Notes: generated by a model not told the origin, from the letters alone. Shown: positions 20,500 to 30,386, numbered from the stretch's first letter. The stretch is DNA of 50,640 nucleotides from Acetobacter papayae JCM 25143 (GCF_000613285.1 NZ_BAIN01000015.1:1-50640); one strand, 5' to 3'. Program-made: numbers and translations.

Positions 20500-21036
20500 A
20501 TGACGGTACGCGAAGAGATCGATCTTAAGAGTTTTATCCGGCATATTCCGGATTTTCCCAAGCCGGGTATCCTCTTTTACGATATTTCGACCCTGATGCG
20601 TAACCCCGATGCCTGGCAGATGGCCATGGGGCGTCTGGCACGGCAGGTCGCACCCCTGCGCCCGGATGTGCTGGCGGCGGTTGAATCGCGCGGGTTTCTG
20701 ACGGCAGCCCCTCTGGCCGACCGGCTGGGCTGCGGTATGCTGATGCTGCGCAAGCGCGGCAAGCTGCCGGGCAAAACCGTCTCCCATACCTATGATCTGG
20801 AATACGGTTCCGACACGCTGGAAATTCAGGAAGACGCCGTGCTGCCCGGCCAGCGCGTGGTGATCATGGATGACCTGCTGGCAACCGGTGGCACGCTTTC
20901 GGCCTCTGCCACGCTGCTGCGCAAGGCGGGTGCCAATGTTGTTGGGGCCTCGGTGCTGATGGAGCTCACCGGTCTGGGTGGTCGCGCTCGCATGGATGGC
21001 GTGCCGGTCACAACCCTGATGTCCTACGAAGACTGA
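20500..21036 (+). CDS. apt: Adenine phosphoribosyltransferase
   Basis: Purine salvage enzyme that makes AMP from adenine and PRPP in the cytosol; 178 residues, the usual size. I choose ATG 20500 ([20 protein letters not shown]) because APT proteins start just before this helix, while the upstream ATG adds an unconserved stretch. Family marks: [15 protein letters not shown] near residue 15, [24 protein letters not shown] with its flexible loop, and the PRPP-binding loop [16 protein letters not shown] near residue 125. The frame is intact. It sits between the kinase gene and the FUSC exporter with gaps over 120 bases on each side, so it probably has its own promoter. Confidence 0.95.
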   Translation: MTVREEIDLKSFIRHIPDFPKPGILFYDISTLMRNPDAWQMAMGRLARQVAPLRPDVLAAVESRGFLTAAPLADRLGCGMLMLRKRGKLPGKTVSHTYDLEYGSDTLEIQEDAVLPGQRVVIMDDLLATGGTLSASATLLRKAGANVVGASVLMELTGLGGRARMDGVPVTTLMSYED

Positions 21037-21168
21037 TTGATTGCGGGTGAGGCCGGTTAGGGTGCCGGTCTTGCCCGAAAGGGTTTTTATAACGATCTGA
21101 GGTCTGTTCCTTGTGGAGCATACCTGCCGTGCATACGCTTTTGCCCCGCTCTGAGGTAAAAGACCGGC

Positions 21169-23435
21169 ATGGCATCTTCCACCCCGACCGACCCGGCGGG
21201 CCCCCAGCGAACCGGGTTTCCCCGCTCAGTGGGCCGGTTCTTTCAGGCGGTCGCGCTGATTGTCCGCCAGGCCCTGACGGGTGGCGGTGAGCCACGCAGG
21301 CTTGATGGCCTGCGCTGGCTGTACGCGCCTGATGCGCTGGCTTTCGGCTATGCGCTGCGCACCACCATTTCCTCGCTGATAGCTCTTGGTATTGCCCTGT
21401 GGTGGGAACTGGGCAGCCCGCAATGGGCGGCCCTTACGGTATGGATGGTGGCACAGGGCACGCGTGGCAAATCCATTGCCAAGGCGCGCTGGCACATGTT
21501 CGGCATGGTTGTGGGGATTCTCTGCGCCTTTGTGCTGGTGGGGTGCATGCCGCAATCGCCACTGCTCTATATCTTCTGGGTTGCGGTGGGGATCGGGCTT
21601 TTCTGTTTTATCGGCACCCTGCTGCCCGGCCCGGCCACCATGACCAATTATCGCATTCATGGCATGCGGGCCTCGGGGTTTACCTATGCCATTATCGCGC
21701 TGGATGGTGCTGCGGCCCCGGATCAGATTTTCCAGATCGCCATGGCGCGCGCGACGTATATTACCCTTGGCATTGTGGTGGAAACCACCATTTCCTCGCT
21801 GTTCCAGTATCAGCTTGGTTCGCGCGCCAGAAACCGGCTGGCCACCAATTTTGTGCAGGCCCTCAGGGGGGCCGTACCCACCTGCGTAGTCTGCTGGCGG
21901 GCGACCGCCGGGCGGTTCTGTCCTCGCCGGGAGTGTTTTCCACCATCGCCACCATGAGCGATCAGGTGGAGTTTGCCGAAATTGAAATGGGCACCCACCA
22001 GCATGAGGGTGACCACGCGCGCGCCGCGCTGGCGGCCATTACGGTGCTGATGTCACGCGGGCTGGAGCTTGGAACGCTCATTAACGTGCCGCAGAGCGAT
22101 GGGCCGGATTATCAGCAATTAGCAGCCCGCACCGGCAGTTTTCTCAATGATCTTCCCGCGCGGCTGGAAAGTGCAGGGCCTATCGGTCCTGTGCTGGCTG
22201 ATCTGGCGCATTTGCGTGCGGATAGTCGGCAACTGGCCACGGCCTGCCTCGAGCGCGAAATGGTGGCGGCCACTCACCCGCCGGTTGATCTGGATATGGA
22301 AGTCGGGCTGTCGCGGCAGGGGCAGGTGCTGCACAAGCTGGCCACCCTGCTTGATGAACTGTCTCTTGCTATCGAACAGTTTGAAATGAGCCGTAGCACC
22401 CAGCCGCATGACCAGTTCCATTACCCCATGCGCTCGTATCGTGACTGGCGCATGGCGTTTTACAATAGCCTGCGTGCCAGCGTGACGATTTTCTGTTCCG
22501 GCCTGATCTGGATTGCGACAGGCTGGCCGGATGGTCTGTTTTTCATGATGTTCGTGGCCATTGTCTGCGCGCTGTTTTCAACACTGGAAAAACCCGCTCT
22601 GGCCACACAGTCTTTTCTGCATGGTACAATCTGCGTCATTGGTCTGTGCTGCGCGCTCGACCTATGGGTTATGGCGCGCCCCTCTGTTTATGAAACACTG
22701 GCACTGGTGCTGGCCGTGCCCATGCTGATCGGGGGCATGGCGTTTGCATGGGCACCACTGGCACTGGCGGCCGTGGCGTATAACCTGTTTCTGCCCATTC
22801 TGGTCAGCCCCATGAATGAAGGGCGGCTGGACGAAATCATGTATTTCAACACGGCCCTGCCGCTGTTTCTGGCCATGATGTTCTGCATGTGGATGTACCG
22901 GATCTTCCTGCCGGTTGATCCCAATGGTCTGCGATGGGACATGCGCGTGGATATTCTGCGGCGTTTGCGCAGGCAGGCTGGTTCCAGCCGCCCGATGTCC
23001 GCGCCAGAGGTTATTGGGCGGAATGTTGAAGGCTTTGTCCGGCTGTCCAGCATGGGGGCTGGGAATGATTTTGTGCTGGAGCGCTATCTGGGTGGTGTTC
23101 TGTCCAGCATGACCATTGAGCTTAACCTGCTGCGCCTGCGCAGTATTCTGGAGCGTGGCGCGCTGCCCGATGATGCCAACCGCCCCATTCGGTTGATGAT
23201 GGAGCGCATGCACCGCTTTTCAGGCCGTTATGGTGGGCAGTATGGCCGCACGGCCCGGGCGGCGGGCGAGGCTGTCACGCATCTGGCTTTGCTGGAGCGC
23301 TCGGAAACCAATCTGTCTGTGCGGGTTGAAATGCTGAGCGCACTGGCCAGCCTGCGCGTGATTGAGGCTGAACTGCGCGAGAACGAGGCGTTTTTCGATG
23401 CGTCCAACCCGTATCTGGATGGCGCGCTTTCCTGA
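21169..23435 (+). CDS. FUSC-family (fusaric acid/aromatic acid efflux) inner-membrane protein (one frameshift)
   Basis: Large membrane protein of about 755 residues in the FUSC/PET exporter family. The first frame has the N-terminal helix bundle (ALRTTISSLIALGIALWWEL, SPQWAALTVWMVAQ with GTRGKSIAKARWHMFGMVVG). It loses frame near 21870, around an AGGGGGGCC run, where THLRSLLAGDRRAVLSSPGVF continues in the neighbouring frame. A soluble helical middle part follows, then the second bundle (YNSLRASVTIFCSGLIWIATGW, MFVAIVCALFSTLEKPA) and a C-terminal cytoplasmic region. The double bundle with SPQWAA/WPDG motifs is typical. Family members export fusaric acid, p-hydroxybenzoate or other aromatic acids, usually with a separate adaptor. 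No adaptor or channel gene adjoins it here. Confidence 0.85.
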
Positions 23436-23559
23436 AGGTTGGCGGTGGCCTTCAAGGGTTAACTGTGGCGGTTGATACTTCAGGTTCCCATTACGCAGGA
23501 GCCTGAAGCCACAGGCGTATGGTTCGGGCTGACCAGAGCGAGTGTTTCTGGCTGCGATC

Positions 23560-24231
23560 CTAATCGAATGCCGCGCGTAAGGCCTGCCGCAGGGCAGGGA
23601 TAACCTGCGCGCGAAAAGCCGGAGTGCGTCTCTCCCACTGCCCTGTGCGCCATGAAGGATGGGGCAGCGGAAAGAAGCGGGGCAGGAAGCGCTCGAAATC
23701 CAGCGTGCGGTCAAAAACGCTGCCTTTGCCGAGCACATGGTTCTGGGCAAAACCACCAACCAGCAGGGTCAGGCGGATATTGGGCAGTTGGGCCAAAAGT
23801 CGCGCGCGCCACAGGGCAGCACAGGCGGGCGGGGGTGGCTTATCGCCCCCTTTTGGCTGCACGCCGGGATAGCAGAAAGCCATGGGCACAAGGGCGACAC
23901 GGGTCTGGTCGTAAAAAACGTCCCGCTCCATGCCCAGCCATTCGCGCAGGCGATCTCCCGAGGCATCGTTAAAGGAAATACCGGTTTCATGCACCCGTGT
24001 ACCCGGTGCCTGACTGGCAATCAGCAGTCGCGCGCGTGAATCCGCATGCACGACGGGGCGGGGTTCAAACGGCAGAATATCGGCGCAGGCGGTGCAGGCC
24101 CGCAGGGATGTCAAAAGCTCGGCCAGTTGTTCCGGCCCGGTTTCAACGCCTGTCTCGGTTACCAGCGTGGTTTTTGGGGCTGCCCGCAGTTCTGTCGTTG
24201 TCGGCGCACTGGCTTGTGGCTGAAAGATCAT
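23560..24231 (-). CDS. Uracil-DNA glycosylase family protein
   Basis: 223 residues with the uracil-DNA glycosylase superfamily fold. After a variable N-terminus, SLRACTACADILPFEPRPVV has two cysteines resembling half of an iron-sulfur site seen in family 4 and 5 enzymes. Motif 1 is replaced by IASQAPGTRVHETGISFNDASG, the form seen in a bacterial subfamily related to families 4/5 and UdgX. Near the C-terminus, FFPLPHPSWRTGQW holds the HPS motif 2. It would remove uracil or related damage from DNA in the cytosol, but the changed motif 1 means activity should not be assumed. It is convergent with the FUSC gene, 124 bases apart, with a small CTTCAGG/CCTGAAG hairpin in the gap. Confidence 0.8.
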   Translation of the reverse strand: MIFQPQASAPTTTELRAAPKTTLVTETGVETGPEQLAELLTSLRACTACADILPFEPRPVVHADSRARLLIASQAPGTRVHETGISFNDASGDRLREWLGMERDVFYDQTRVALVPMAFCYPGVQPKGGDKPPPPACAALWRARLLAQLPNIRLTLLVGGFAQNHVLGKGSVFDRTLDFERFLPRFFPLPHPSWRTGQWERRTPAFRAQVIPALRQALRAAFD

Positions 24232-24293
24232 GATGGGGTGGATATGTGCGGGTGGGTCGGCCGGTGCAATGGGTGGGGTTTAAAAAGCAGGCA

Positions 24294-24332
24294 TAAAAAA
24301 ACACCGCAACGTTGCCGCTGCGGTGTTTTTTA
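24294..24332. terminator. Bidirectional terminator after adhB
   Basis: AAAAAACACCGCA (from 24295) pairs with TGCGGTGTTTTTT (to 24331) around a short GC loop. The minus-strand T run ends the adhAB transcript about 55 bases after the adhB stop. The interval 24232-24384 holds no gene. Confidence 0.88.
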
Positions 24333-24384
24333 AAACCCGTCCGGTCATGGGCGAACCCATGGCCGGGAGTAGAGGATGCGGGTC

Positions 24385-25803
24385 TTACTGAGCCGCGTCC
24401 ACACCTGCATGGGTCTGGGGAGCGAAGGTCCAGCCTGCGCCATAAGGCTGCGGCATGAACAGGCCCCAGGTTGCCGTAGCCGCCGTGGCATTGGCCCAGC
24501 CTTCGGTCGGGATCGGCGCATTGTCCAGCCGCAGGTGCTGGATATCGGCCGCCGTCACGTTGGCAGGAGCCTTGTTGCCCCAGGCGGAGCGGATGAAGTT
24601 GACCACATCGGCGATCTGCTGATCGGACAGGATGGTCTTGTAAGCGGGCATGGCCACAGCCGAAGGAGCCCAGTTGGTGGGCGGCAGCACGCCACCAGCC
24701 ACCACAACATGGGCAACCGATGTCGGGTTGTCGGTCACGACAACGGGGTTACCTGCCAGCGGCGGGAACATACGCGCCACACCACCACCGTCGTTACGGT
24801 GACAGGCCGAGCACTGTTCCAGATAGATCTTGGCACCGGCATTGTCGGTCACGCTGCCTGAATCCAGCGCCTGAGCGGTGGAGGCATCATACGTGTAGTC
24901 CCCACGCGACGGCGGTACCGGCGGCATGGACTTCAGGTATTTGGCGATGGCGTGCAGATCGGAATCCGTGAAGTACTGCGTGCTCCAGCCCACCACGTCG
25001 GCCATGCCACCGAACACGGCGGAATGATCCGTACGGCCAGACTTCAGGAACGTGAACAGGTCGTCTTCAGACCAGCGACCGACACCCACAACGGGGTCGT
25101 TACGCAGGCTGGGAGCGATCCAGTTGTCGATAACGCCGCCGCCAGCCAGGAAGTCCGGGCCACCTGCTGCGTCAAACGCTTTTTCCTGCATGGCGAAACC
25201 ACGCGGTGTATGGCACGCGCCGCAATGGCCAGCGCCAGTCACCAGATATTCGCCACGAGCGATATCCGGGTCCGTACCGGGGGCCGGGGTAAAGGCCTTG
25301 GGTGCCGGAGCGAACATGGCGCGCCAGATGCTCAGCGGCCAGCGCATGGACAGCGGCCATGTGATGTCCGCTTCCTGGTTCTTCTGGGAGACCGGAGCCA
25401 CGCCGTGCATGAAATATGCATACAGGGCTTTGATGTCTTCTGGCGTCATGCGCGAGAAGGAGGGGTACGGCATGGCCGGATACAGCGTGCTGCCATCCTT
25501 GCGTACGCCATGACGTACCGCTTCATCAAATTCCTGAAGCGTATAGGTGCCGATCCCGTAGGTGGGGTCGGGCGTGATGTTGGTCGAGTAGATCGTGCCG
25601 ATGGGCGTCTTGATCGACAGCCCACCTGCAAATTTCTGACCGTTCAGGGCCGTGTGACAGGCCACGCAGTCACCAAGACGCGCGACATATTCACCCTGTT
25701 TGATCAGATCCGCGTCCGCCTCCTGAGCATGAGCCAGGGACGTTCCTGCCAGAAGCCCGACAGTGACCGCTCCGAGAGCGGCTTTTAGTCTGTTCATCAT
25801 CAT
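24385..25803 (-). CDS. adhB: PQQ alcohol dehydrogenase, triheme cytochrome c subunit II
   Basis: Membrane-bound cytochrome c subunit of the quinohemoprotein alcohol dehydrogenase; it accepts electrons from AdhA and reduces ubiquinone. Three CxxCH sites are present, each giving one heme c: CVACH near residue 46, CGACH near 193 and CSACH near 330. A signal peptide (ALGAVTVGLLAGTSLAHAQ) sends it to the periplasm. The C-terminus AAQTHAGVDAAQ-like tail (PQTHAGVDAAQ) matches acetic acid bacterial AdhB as I recall it. I place the start at the first of three consecutive ATGs (25803), because the longer GTG frame from 25812 adds only three residues. The frame is intact. It lies about 50 bases downstream of adhA; the small subunit gene adhS is not here. 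Confidence 0.95.
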   Translation of the reverse strand: MMMNRLKAALGAVTVGLLAGTSLAHAQEADADLIKQGEYVARLGDCVACHTALNGQKFAGGLSIKTPIGTIYSTNITPDPTYGIGTYTLQEFDEAVRHGVRKDGSTLYPAMPYPSFSRMTPEDIKALYAYFMHGVAPVSQKNQEADITWPLSMRWPLSIWRAMFAPAPKAFTPAPGTDPDIARGEYLVTGAGHCGACHTPRGFAMQEKAFDAAGGPDFLAGGGVIDNWIAPSLRNDPVVGVGRWSEDDLFTFLKSGRTDHSAVFGGMADVVGWSTQYFTDSDLHAIAKYLKSMPPVPPSRGDYTYDASTAQALDSGSVTDNAGAKIYLEQCSACHRNDGGGVARMFPPLAGNPVVVTDNPTSVAHVVVAGGVLPPTNWAPSAVAMPAYKTILSDQQIADVVNFIRSAWGNKAPANVTAADIQHLRLDNAPIPTEGWANATAATATWGLFMPQPYGAGWTFAPQTHAGVDAAQ

Positions 25804-25851
25804 TTTTACCACTGTATTGCCTGAGTGCCGAATGACGTCATGACTGCCGGG

Positions 25852-28081
25852 TTATTTGGGCGCAATGCCAATGACCGGATCCTGCGGCGTTCCGCTGGCG
25901 TTCTTACGAGCGTCAACTTCGCGCTGGTACGTATCGTTCGCACGCTTGATCAGGTACTGACGGATCGATTCAATTTCGTCAGGCGTCATGCTGGTGTCGA
26001 AGCGATCCATGCCATAGGCGGTCAGAGCACCGCGGCCCACAACATTGTAGAACGCATCCTTGTGACGGATGGAGCCGGACCAACGCAGGTCGGGCAGCAT
26101 GCCGGCACCTTCGCCGTTATCGCCATGGCAGGTCTGGCAGTAGGTCTGGTACTGGAAGTACCCTTTATCCACTACCTTGCTGTCGTATTCAGCAGGCGGC
26201 TTGACGGGCAGGAAGCCCAGGCTGTTCATTTCAGGCAGGGAAGCCTTGCCGTCGAGCGAGAATACAGCCACGAAGGAGTGGTTGACCGTCCAGCCCGAGG
26301 TGCGGCCCATACCGCCCATGGAAATGGGGTAGATACCGCCCCAGCCCACTTCAACCGCAACATACTGCTTGCCATTCACGCTGTAGCTGATGGGCGAAGC
26401 AATGATGCCGCTCTGTGCGTTGAACTTGAACAGGTCGGAACCGTTGGTTGCGTCGTAGGCGTGGAATTCGCCGTTGGCCAGACCCTGGAAGAGCAGGTCG
26501 CCGCCGGTGGCGAGCACGCCGCCGTTCCACGGACCCTTGTGGTCGATCTGCCACACGGTCTGCATCTTCACCGGATCCCATGCCAGCACTTCGCCGTGCA
26601 GGTCCTTCATGTAGGCCGAGCGGGCTTCTGCGTTGTCGGGCAGGCCGGTCTTGGTCATGTCCAGACCCAGGTTCCAGGAATCCGGGTGGGCCTTGAAGCC
26701 GCCGGTCTGGTTCTTGTAGCCGAACGGAATCTGGTGCGCGGGCAGGTAGATCAGGTGCGTGCGGGGGCTGTAGGCCATCGCCATGAAGTTATGCGCACCG
26801 AGCGGGCCGGGAATGCCGTACCAGAAGTTGCCGTTGAGCGTCCACAGACCTTCGGGGTTGTAGATCGGACGGCCGGTCAGCGGATCAAGCCGCTGGCCCA
26901 GTTCTCGTAGGTGTAGTTACGGCCGGCGAGGAATTCACCCGTCTTGGCGTCGAGAATGTACAGGAAGCCGTTCTTGGGCGCATGCACGATCACGCGGCGG
27001 GTTTCGCCGTTGACGGGCATATCGATGGTCATGATCTGCTGGACTGAGGTGTAGTCCCACTGATCCATCGGCGTTTCCTGGAAATGCCAGACATATTCGC
27101 CGGTTTCAGGCTTAACGGCGACAATGCTGCCCAGGAACAGGTTGCTGCCAATGCCGCCGGAGCGGTATTTGTAGTTCCAAGGAGAGCCGTTGCCTACGCC
27201 CAGATAGACCAGATCGGCCACCGGATCATAGATGATGGAGTCCCAGACGGTGCCGCCACCGCCCTGCTGTACCCATGCACCCTTCGGTCCCAGGTCTTGT
27301 AGGCTTTGTCCATCAGCGTCTTGTCGGACACTGCATGGTCAGGCTGGTTCTTGTTGTTAGGAACCGTGTAGAAGCGCCATTTCAGCTTGCCGGTCTCGGC
27401 ATCGAAAGCGGAAACAAAGCCGCGCGCACCGAATTCCGCACCACCATTGCCGATCAGCACCAGACCCTTGACCACGCGCACAGCGCCGTCAACAGTGTAG
27501 GAGCGCTGCTTGCCCAGTGAGGCTTCCGGCGGGATGGTGTTGACTTCCCAGACCTTCTTGCCGGTCTTGGCGTCCAGAGCGATCATACGGCCGTCGAACG
27601 TGCCGAAGAACACCTTGCCATTCCAGTAGCCGGCACCGCGGTTTACGGTGTCACAGCAGCCTTTGTCGGCAATGTTGCCGGGCACCTGCGGGTCGTATTC
27701 CCACAGCAGCTTGCCGGTGGCCGCGTCGAGGGCTTTCATTTTGGACCAGTTGGTGGTGGCATACATGATGCCGTCCACGACCAGCGGCGTGCCTTCCTGG
27801 CCGCGATTGGTATCAAAATTGTAATACCAGGCCAGTTTTAGGTTGCCGACATTGGCGCGGTTGATCTGATCCAGCGGGCTGTAGCGCTGTTCGCTGTAGG
27901 TGCGGCCATAAGTAAGCCAGTTTTCGGGATGCTCATCCGCGTGAATGATGGCTTCCCCCGTGTCGCCCAAGGTATCGGCGTGGGCAGGGAGGGCCACGCA
28001 GGGCAAGGCGGCGGCGCAGAGTGTTCCGGCCGCGAGAATTCCTTGCAGCGAACGTCTCTTGGCGGAGGCGGGGCGGGTCAT
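25852..28081 (-). CDS. adhA: PQQ-dependent alcohol dehydrogenase, quinohemoprotein subunit I (two frameshifts)
   Basis: Periplasmic ethanol dehydrogenase catalytic subunit, about 743 residues. It begins at ATG 28081 with a Tat/Sec-like basic signal ending LPAHAD. An eight-blade PQQ propeller follows, with the tryptophan-docking repeat style (AATGKLLWEYDPQ, AKTGKKVWE), the vicinal disulfide GCCDTVNRG and the family core GNGSPWNYKYR. The C-terminal cytochrome domain has one CxxCH (QTYCQTCHGDNGEG). The frame breaks twice: near 27290 (KTW, then GPKGAWVQQGGGGTVWDS in the next frame) and near 26893 (NWASGL, then DPLTGRPIYNPEGLW). Conserved sequence resumes exactly each time. AAB are known to lose ADH by mutation, but two independent breaks alongside many others nearby favour sequence error. 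Transcribed from the promoter at 28120-28148 with adhB. Confidence 0.94.
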
Positions 28082-28119
28082 GCGTTCATGTCCTCGACTG
28101 GTGTAAAGGTGAGGAAAAA

Positions 28120-28148
28120 ATAATAGCCGGTGGTCCGGTTTCTGACAC
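28120..28148 (-). promoter_or_regulatory. Candidate promoter of adhAB
   Basis: Minus strand: -35 GTGTCA (28148-28143), 17-base spacer, -10 TATTAT (28125-28120). The predicted start near 28113 gives a leader of about 30 bases with GAGGA before the adhA ATG. The spacer contains a CCGG-acca-CCGG repeat. A second perfect TTGACA lies about 25 bases further upstream without a good -10. Confidence 0.5.
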
Positions 28149-28286
28149 ATCAGCCAAGGCGTGAGCGGGATGTCAATCACGCGCCGCGAATAGCTGCCCT
28201 TTCCGGGGCGGATAATTTGCAGGTCTTACAGGGCGGTAGGGGCATGACGGCGGCGTGAGGTGATGGCGATCCGCACGATAATGTTG

Positions 28287-28298
28287 TTGTTATAACAA
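28287..28298. promoter_or_regulatory. Perfect palindrome TTGTTATAACAA
   Basis: A 12-base perfect inverted repeat in an AT-rich patch, 206 bases upstream of the adhA start and overlapping the stop codon of the hypothetical gene 28290-28853. It could be a regulator half-site pair for adhAB, but no family was identified and a chance occurrence is possible. Confidence 0.3.
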
Positions 28299-28853
28299 TT
28301 CTGGATCAGGTCTGAAACAGTTCGTGAAAGGGTAGTCAGCTTCCTTTTCCAAGGATAGCGGATCGTGGTTTTTTCCTGAACTGAACACAGTGAATTCGTA
28401 GAGTTCCTCCTGATCGGGGCAGGTGGCATAATGGATGGACAGCCAGTGGTTAACCTCTTCCACGGGGGCTGTTGCAACATCCGCCAGCGGCACGGCCAGA
28501 GGGGTATATGGGGGGGGCGGAGTGAGCCCCGCCCGGCGTGCGGTAGCACGGATTTTCACGGAAAGGTGATCTGTTTCAGACCCCTGTACGAGAGCCGCCA
28601 GCAAGATTCGGCGTTGTCTTTCCACAAGAGTGAAGCCGGTATGGCGCAGGCGGATAGGCTGCCTCAGACGCAGTGCCAGCAGCCCATGGTCCAGCTCTTC
28701 CATGGCGGTGGGAGAGACAACCTGACCTAGTGTGACCAGTGGCAGGGCCAGCGTAGGGGCAGGCCGCCATGTTTTGGAAGGAAAAAAACCCTGCAACGTG
28801 CGGAAAAACTGGGTCATTCCGGGGGGAATGGCAAGACCTGCGATCAGGAACAT
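28290..28853 (-). CDS. Hypothetical protein upstream of adhA
   Basis: An uninterrupted 187-codon frame that I do not recognise. The first 12 residues are hydrophobic; a shorter start at 28817 (MTQFFRTLQGFFPSKTW) is equally possible, and neither has a clear ribosome site. The middle part is rich in Leu/Arg (DHGLLALRLRQPIRLRHTGF, then VERQRRILLAALVQGSETD). The end is acidic and aromatic (YATCPDQEELYEFTVFSSG). There is no signal peptide or clear domain. Codon use resembles neighbouring genes and the competing frames look worse, so I think it is real. It lies on the same strand as adhA with about 200 bases between, separated by the adhA promoter, and is divergent from the BI-1 gene. Confidence 0.45.
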   Translation of the reverse strand: MFLIAGLAIPPGMTQFFRTLQGFFPSKTWRPAPTLALPLVTLGQVVSPTAMEELDHGLLALRLRQPIRLRHTGFTLVERQRRILLAALVQGSETDHLSVKIRATARRAGLTPPPPYTPLAVPLADVATAPVEEVNHWLSIHYATCPDQEELYEFTVFSSGKNHDPLSLEKEADYPFTNCFRPDPELL

Positions 28854-29024
28854 GGCAACACCGTGGGGCTTGTATAAAGGGGGCGGCGCACGAGGCCGCG
28901 TCGGGCAGGGAGAGCCATTCCCGCCTTAATGTTATGCCATACACGCTTCCCACCCTTGACGTGGGGGAAATGCAACCACAAGTATGAAACAGAACCGGCC
29001 AGCCCGGACAAGGAGAAGAGCATC

Positions 29025-29801
29025 ATGTCGTTTAGTCGGGATTACCGTTCCCCTGCCTCAGCATCCGGATGGAACGCGCAGGCCAGCGTGGATGCCGGAC
29101 TGCGATCCTATATGCTGCGCGTCTATAACTGGATGGCGTCCGGTCTGCTGCTGACCGGTATCGTGGCGTATGTCATTGCCAACACAAGCCTCAGTGGCCT
29201 GTTTTTCCAGCAGGTCATGGTGCCTTCGGGCGCGCTGATGCTGCGGCCGACGCTCCTTGGTGATCTGGCCATGCTGTCGCCGCTGGCCTTCGTGCTGGTC
29301 ATGTCCTTTGGTATCAACCGGCTTTCGCTTCAGGGCGCGCAGATGCTGTTCTGGGCGTTTGCAGCGGCCATGGGGGCGAGCCTGAGCAGCATTTTTGCTG
29401 TGTATACCGGCACCTCCATCATGCGCGTCTTTCTGGTGACGTCCTGCATGTTCGCCGCTACATCGCTGTGGGGCTACACGACCAAAGCCAACCTGATGCG
29501 CTTCAGCTCCTTTATGATGATGGGCCTGTTCGGCCTGCTCATTACCGGGCTGGTGAACATGTTCCTGCACAGCGCTACCGTCTATTATCTTTATAGCGCG
29601 GCCGGGGTGCTGATCTTCACCGCCTTCTGTGCTTTCGATGCGCAGCGTATCCGCATGACCTATATGCAGGTTGCCGCTTACGAAAGCCCGGAGATGATGA
29701 GCAAGCGCAGTGTTTATGACGCGCTCAACCTCTACCTGAACTTTATCAACCTCTTCCAGTTCATGCTGCAGTTCATGGGTGTGCGCAATTCGGGGGACTG
29801 A
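29025..29801 (+). CDS. Bax inhibitor-1 (BI-1/YccA) family membrane protein
   Basis: Seven-helix inner-membrane protein of 258 residues in the BI-1/TMBIM family. Start ATG 29025 has a good ribosome site (AAGGAGAAGAG). The N-terminus is polar, then VDAGLRSYMLRVYNWMASGL begins the first helix. Conserved features include PLAFVLVMSFGINRLSLQGA, YTGTSIMRVFLVTSCMFA, the TKANLMRFSSFMMMGLFGLL region, and the C-terminal FDAQRIRMTY ... ALNLYLNFINLFQFMLQFMG with the aspartates proposed to gate calcium or proton flux. Bacterial members such as YbhL and YetJ are linked to ion leak and to FtsH interaction. It is monocistronic, ended by the hairpin at 29849-29876. Confidence 0.93.
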   Translation: MSFSRDYRSPASASGWNAQASVDAGLRSYMLRVYNWMASGLLLTGIVAYVIANTSLSGLFFQQVMVPSGALMLRPTLLGDLAMLSPLAFVLVMSFGINRLSLQGAQMLFWAFAAAMGASLSSIFAVYTGTSIMRVFLVTSCMFAATSLWGYTTKANLMRFSSFMMMGLFGLLITGLVNMFLHSATVYYLYSAAGVLIFTAFCAFDAQRIRMTYMQVAAYESPEMMSKRSVYDALNLYLNFINLFQFMLQFMGVRNSGD

Positions 29802-29848
29802 TTTTCGCCCCTGATACCATCACCTTCCCGCGCAAGGGGATGCTGATA

Positions 29849-29876
29849 ACCCGGCCTTTCGAGGCCGGGTTTTTTT
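29849..29876 (+). terminator. Intrinsic terminator after the BI-1 gene
   Basis: ACCCGGCC and GGCCGGGT flank the loop TTTCGA, followed by a run of seven T. A textbook terminator about 50 bases downstream of the stop codon. Confidence 0.92.
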
Positions 29877-30386
29877 GTGCCCGAAGGTATGCCTGAAATG
29901 AATGCTGATATGTCCAATCAGAATGGGGAGTGGAGTGGTCCTGATGGTGGGCGGGAGTGTTGTAACGAAAACGAGAGCGCGTATCTGTGGTGGGTAATCA
30001 GAAAAACAGAGCTAAATTTTGCCATTATCTGATTTCCCGCCACCTCCTCCCTTCATCGGCGTGCCTGTGGGGTACGAGCAATGTAACGGCACCGGTATGA
30101 TATAACGAGTGGCAAGGACTTGTGACGAAAGGCAGATGGAACTTTTCTGACGTTTGAGAATCAGCCTGTAGGGAATAAGGTGCGTCCATGGCGTTGCTGT
30201 CATGGTTCGTTCTGCCATGTCGTGTGCCCCGTTTGCCTGCCTTTTTGCGCGGGCAGGCGGGTTTGTGGCGTGAGTAAGGGCGGAATATGTCCGTGGCGCG
30301 GTTTTTCTTGCCGTTGTCAGGCTTCTATGGCAGCAGGGCAAGGAGTCTTATGAGGCTATGTTGATGTCAGAACCAAGAGGCGTGCG
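29877..30386. other. Long gene-free leader upstream of cyoABCD, with two hairpins
   Basis: About 500 bases with no credible gene. Two inverted repeats are visible: GGTAATCAGA (29993-30002) against TCTGATTTCC (30028-30037), and GCCTGCC (30235-30241) against GGCAGGC (30252-30258). A weak promoter candidate is TTGAGA (30154-30159), 16 bases, TAAGGT (30176-30181). The 29.92-30.13 kb part is more AT-rich than its surroundings. The cyoA ribosome site is AGAGG, seven bases before ATG 30387. Confidence 0.45.

Noticed and set aside
23478-23507. CTTCAGG/CCTGAAG hairpin between FUSC and the glycosylase gene
   Set aside because: Real inverted repeat but short, without a T run, and not placed to be a clear terminator or RNA element.
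30012-30341. 109-codon minus-strand frame in the cyo leader
   Set aside because: No ribosome site, low-complexity ends, and it runs through the hairpin region of the leader.
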